Shown one piece after another: positions 61,085 through 64,000 of a stretch of DNA of 64,000 bases. Below the pieces are notes generated by a model, which was not told where the DNA came from, did no database searches, and was given only the letters and a program-made list of their open reading frames with translations. The stretch covers positions 248,001-312,000 of the forward strand of contig WBMZ01005341.1 of NCBI GenBank assembly GCA_013400975.1, in the 5' to 3' direction. The position numbers were made by a program, and so were the translations under genes. The stretch comes from Atrichornis clamosus. Its lineage: Eukaryota > Chordata > Aves > Passeriformes > Menuridae. How positions within the stretch are numbered: position 1 is the first letter of the stretch; every line of letters begins with the position of its first letter.

Positions 61085-61133
61085 GTAAGCAGTGCGTGAG
61101 CGTGTGTGTCTGTGCTCTGTTCCAAAATGTCTT

Positions 61134-61139
61134 TGCATG
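61134..61139 (+). promoter_or_regulatory. PTK2: UGCAUG (RBFOX-type) splicing motif downstream of PWR microexon
   Basis: An exact TGCATG in 'ctttgcatgtgac', 50 nt after the microexon. Placement downstream of a neuronal exon is the classical activating arrangement. The 61090-61120 stretch is UG-rich (gtgtgtgtctgtgctctg), another common feature of regulated exons. Function is inferred. Confidence 0.6.
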
Positions 61140-61852
61140 TGACTTTGCCAAATGACTGTTTTAACTTCTTGATTGCTGAAACTGATTCGAATCACAGCCT
61201 TTCCCTGCTGATTGAGGTGATTACAGTCGTCTTTTTCCTAAGGTATTCTCTGATCAATGCACTAGATTGAATCTAATAGCTGTTGGTACCCACAAATGGA
61301 GTCACCATGTGCTAAACTCTGCACTCCTTCCTGAGAGAAAGTCTCATCCAAGTAGTTCATAGTTTCCTCAGGGCAGTGTCTCAGGTGCTTGCAGTGTAAC
61401 ATCTCTGGAGGTAGGCCCAGTCCTGAGGACCAGCAGTAACCCAGCACAGGGAGCTGAAGCACCACGAGCCAGCTCAGATCCAGGAGGAAATCATCAATTT
61501 TTAACCTTCTCCTTCACACCAAATGGTTGCTTGGGCATCATATATTAGGGAATAGCTGCAGGAAACTGGGATGCTTGTAGTTCTACAGTTCAGAGATACT
61601 AAAGCTGTTACAGAGGAAGTTTGCAAAATTTCTTTTGCTTCTGACCTGGGATTATTCAGTCTTGGAGTTAACTCCAGACAGATCTGACTTGTTGGAAGTT
61701 TTGCTTGAGTAAGGACCACAGGATTTTTAACCTATTAGTTTTTTTCTGATATCTTGGAAATAACTGTCTAAAAGCATTCCATGTTTCCCACTTGTACTGG
61801 TGACACCATTTTTGTTAACCTGCTCTGGATTTTCACTAACAAAATAATAATG

Positions 61853-61912
61853 TCATAGAGTCATGGAATGGTTTGGGTTGGAAGGGATCTCAAAGATGAT
61901 CTCGTTCCCGTT
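61853..61912 (-). mobile_element. CR1 LINE 3' terminus, antisense
   Basis: 'tcatagagtcatggaatggt' and 'ttgggttggaagggatctca' followed by 'aagatgatctcgttcc' is the reverse complement of the CR1 3' end. It is only ~60 bp long. Confidence 0.85.
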
Positions 61913-62354
61913 CTCTCTTTAACATATCAGTATATTATTATGTGCTCTGGCATCATTCTGGAGCACAAAAAGCCCTTCTGGAACAAGGGACCTGATACCT
62001 GTTGCCTTAACACTGGGACTTGAACCACAGATAACGTCAAGTACTTGGTACTCCTCATTCCTCAAATTCTTCTCTTCTCTGTTGAGGGAGTTTCCAGTGA
62101 AACCTACTGGAAGCTCTCCAGGGAAATTCTGGTAAAAATTGCCCAGTGTCACTTCACAGATCAGGTTTAGTCAGAACTAAAAGAAACTTCCTTCAGACCC
62201 CAGAGCGAGTGGTGTCAGCCGGGACGGGACCAGCGGGACTGGGCGGGGGCTGTTGGGAACACGAGGGGTGTGAGACCTTCCCGGCAGAGGTTGGGAAGTT
62301 GCTGAGCCCCATCTGCTGGGGACAGGAGGTTCAACAGCCCCTCTCTGCTTCCAG

Positions 62355-62510
62355 ATTCAGCCGCAGGAGATCAGCCCTCCTCCCACAGCCAACCTGGACC
62401 GCTCCAATGACAAGGTCTACGAGAATGTGACCGGGCTGGTGAAGGCAGTGATAGAAATGTCCAGTAAAATCCAGCCGGCTCCGCCCGAGGAGTACGTGCC
62501 CATGGTGAAG
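62355..62510 (+). CDS. PTK2: FAK exon: start of FAT domain, S910 and Y925
   Basis: This 156-nt exon (52 codons, phase 0-0) lies between GCTTCCAG and GTATGG. It starts IQPQEISPPPTANLDRSNDK and goes on VYENVTGLVKAVIEMSSKIQ. EISPPP holds S910, an ERK site. KVYENV holds Y925, the Grb2 SH2-binding tyrosine in the first FAT helix. FAT binds paxillin and talin and targets FAK to focal adhesions. It begins IQ where human has LQ. Confidence 0.98.
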
Positions 62511-62977
62511 GTATGGAGGCAATGCCTAAAACTGGGATTTATTCCTTTCCTGAATGAGGTCTTCAAGTGGTGTAGGAAAAAATTTCTGGAAAGCTGGAAG
62601 TAGAAAAGCTTTTTGTGTTCACGGGGTGGGTTACCTGTGGTCAGAAGCTGGAACTTTGGATCCTGTTCCCAGTATTGTGGACAACAGTGCTTTCATTCCC
62701 CAGCTTTCCTGTGCTTATCCAGGATGGTGAATTATGCTCTGTCTTCTCCACATTTTCACTTTTTCAAGAAAAACTTTTTATTAACCCTTTGGCATCTTAT
62801 TTTGATGGTGAAACACACAATTGCAGGTGGGATTTGGAAGTGCCTCAGGTGTGTTCTAACTCCCTTCTTATCCAGATGAGGAATTAAGTGTATCTGCTGC
62901 CTCCTGCACTTTTACAATTCTCTCATCCATTCATTCCAAATCTTTAAAGTTTATTTCCTTCATTCTTTTTTTCTTAG
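62511..62977 (+). other. PTK2: Short intron
   Basis: A 467-bp intron with a good pyrimidine tract, ending in TTTCTTAG. Nothing else was recognised. Confidence 0.9.
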
Positions 62978-63058
62978 GAGGTTGGATTGGCACTAAGAAC
63001 CTTACTGGCAACAGTAGATGAGACCCTCCCAGTGCTCCCTGCAAGCACCCACAGAGAG
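62978..63058 (+). CDS. PTK2: FAK exon: FAT helix 2 (EVGLALRTLLATVDE)
   Basis: This 81-nt exon (27 codons, phase 0-0) lies between TTTTCTTAG and GTACGT. It reads EVGLALRTLLATVDETLPVL, then PASTHRE. It is the second helix of the FAT four-helix bundle and the loop after it. DETLPVLP differs by one or two residues from chicken (DESLPVLP) and human (DETIPLLP). Confidence 0.98.
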
Positions 63059-63978
63059 GTACGTGGAGCTCCACTCACCTGATGCTCAGCCATTCCCTTC
63101 CCAGCCAGCCTTGGCCAGTTGGGACAGGTTTGGTGCTCCCTTCTTGACACAAGCACACATTTCGGTTCACTGAGCAGTCCAAACTCTTGGGTTTGTAATT
63201 TTCTGTTAAATGAATTTTATTAAAATTGCTGCATGGAATTAAGCTTAGTGAGGATTCTCAAAGTAGATATAGCTGTCACCCATAGGAAGGTGACATAAAC
63301 CCCGATATTCCAAGGCAGGGAGACCATCTGGGGGTTAATTCTTAGTGCAGGTGTCATCTGTCATTAGCTTGCACACCAAGTCGCTGAACAGGTAATTGAG
63401 TAGAGCTTGGTGCAGCTGGAAGGTTGCCTGTAGTAACCTTGTTCTGGATGAGGAGTGACTGAGAGCTTTCAGTGAGGTTCATGAATAAAACAGTTTTCCT
63501 CCAGAACCTTGAACCAATGAGAAGGCCAGAGAATGGTTCTGCAAGTGCCATCTCAGAGGTTCATCCTGGCTTAGCCTGTGGTTAAGCAACCTGTGCTTGC
63601 CTTCTTGACCTGTTTTATTTTTTAAAGCCACTTTATTTTTTAAAGCCACTGTGCCTTAGAGCTGCTTTAGTAATAAGTGATGATAGCAGGGGCCTGGAAA
63701 CCCATAACAACGTGTTAATGCCAGGTTGTGGGTTAAAATCCACTACTTGGGCCTTGGTGCTGTTTAACAGTGGGTGGCTCAGCCGCTGGCAGGGCTGCTC
63801 CTGGTCTCCTCCTGGCTTGGAGCAGCAGGTGCCAAATCCCATCTGCTGCTCCACGTGGTGCCCACGGAAACGCCCCGGCCTCAGTCAGGGGTCCCAAGCA
63901 GGGGCTGTGGCTCTGTGGCATCGCTGTGAGTGCAGTGTTTCAAACACCCCCGGAGCTGACGGAGCCGTCTCGTTGCAG
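63059..63978 (+). other. PTK2: Intron
   Basis: Holds an exact 18-bp tandem duplication at 63614-63649 (TTTATTTTTTAAAGCCAC twice). Its last 200 bases are C+G-richer. Ends in CTCGTTGCAG. Confidence 0.85.
63614..63649. repeat. 18-bp tandem duplication
   Basis: Two exact copies of TTTATTTTTTAAAGCCAC, head to tail. A simple slippage product in an intron. Confidence 0.9.
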
Positions 63979-64000
63979 ATCGAGATGGCGCAGAAGCTGC
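63979..64000 (+). CDS. PTK2: FAK exon (5' part): FAT domain, cut by window end
   Basis: After CGTTGCAG the last 22 bases read IEMAQKL plus one base, which continues THRE of the previous exon as in vertebrate FAK (HREIEMAQKLLNSDL). It enters in phase 0. The rest of the exon and of the FAT bundle lies outside the window. Confidence 0.95.

Larger units (their letters stand above)
61085..62354 (+). other. PTK2: Intron between PWR microexon and first FAT exon
   Basis: Holds the UGCAUG motif (61134-61139), an antisense CR1 tail (61853-61912) and a C+G-rich stretch before the exon (62200-62340). Ends in CTGCTTCCAG. Confidence 0.85.

Overview
The window is a vertebrate, almost certainly avian, intron-rich locus. 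It contains one protein-coding gene on the + strand: PTK2, encoding focal adhesion kinase (FAK). The bird call rests on the near match of the exon products to chicken FAK as I remember it, and on many CR1 LINE fragments, several ending in the ATTCTGTG-type tail typical of birds. I cannot name the species.

Twenty constitutive coding exons can be placed to the base. The GT/AG dinucleotides and exon phases all agree. Together they give 1,875 nt of open reading frame, from the end of the FERM domain (human residue ~365) to the start of the FAT domain (~990). Layout: FERM-kinase linker exons at 6225-6255, 8780-8832 and 22303-22359 (the last with Y397 and Y407); kinase domain from 24873 to 37099 in eight exons; proline-rich C-terminal linker from 43192 to 58708; FAT domain from 62355, running off the end at 64000. 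The FERM exons lie upstream of the window and the rest of FAT lies downstream.

Four further small exons fit the reading frame and match the neuronal cassettes known from mammalian brain FAK. They are an 84-nt exon (17299-17382, 28 residues), an 18-nt microexon (18543-18560, DEISGD), a 21-nt microexon (23799-23819, KSYGIDE) and a 9-nt microexon (61076-61084, Pro-Trp-Arg). The 6- and 7-residue cassettes sit on the two sides of Y397. All four have UGC-containing 3' splice sites, and UGCAUG motifs lie near two of them.

Three less expected structures stand out. First, a 77-bp triplication (32321-32554) copies the 3' splice site and first ~37 nt of a kinase-domain exon, creating decoy acceptors and two possible in-frame 18-nt mini-exons. 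Second, a 39-bp minisatellite (58713-58859) begins just past a donor site and is open in the same frame as the exon, coding for 13-residue proline-rich repeats. Third, the 6.1-kb intron before the FRNK start codon (43238) should hold the internal promoter of the kinase-less product FRNK, and candidate TATA and donor sites are noted there.

The rest is intron. It holds decayed CR1 fragments on both strands, low-complexity tracts and no other supportable gene. No tRNA, rRNA or CRISPR array was seen.
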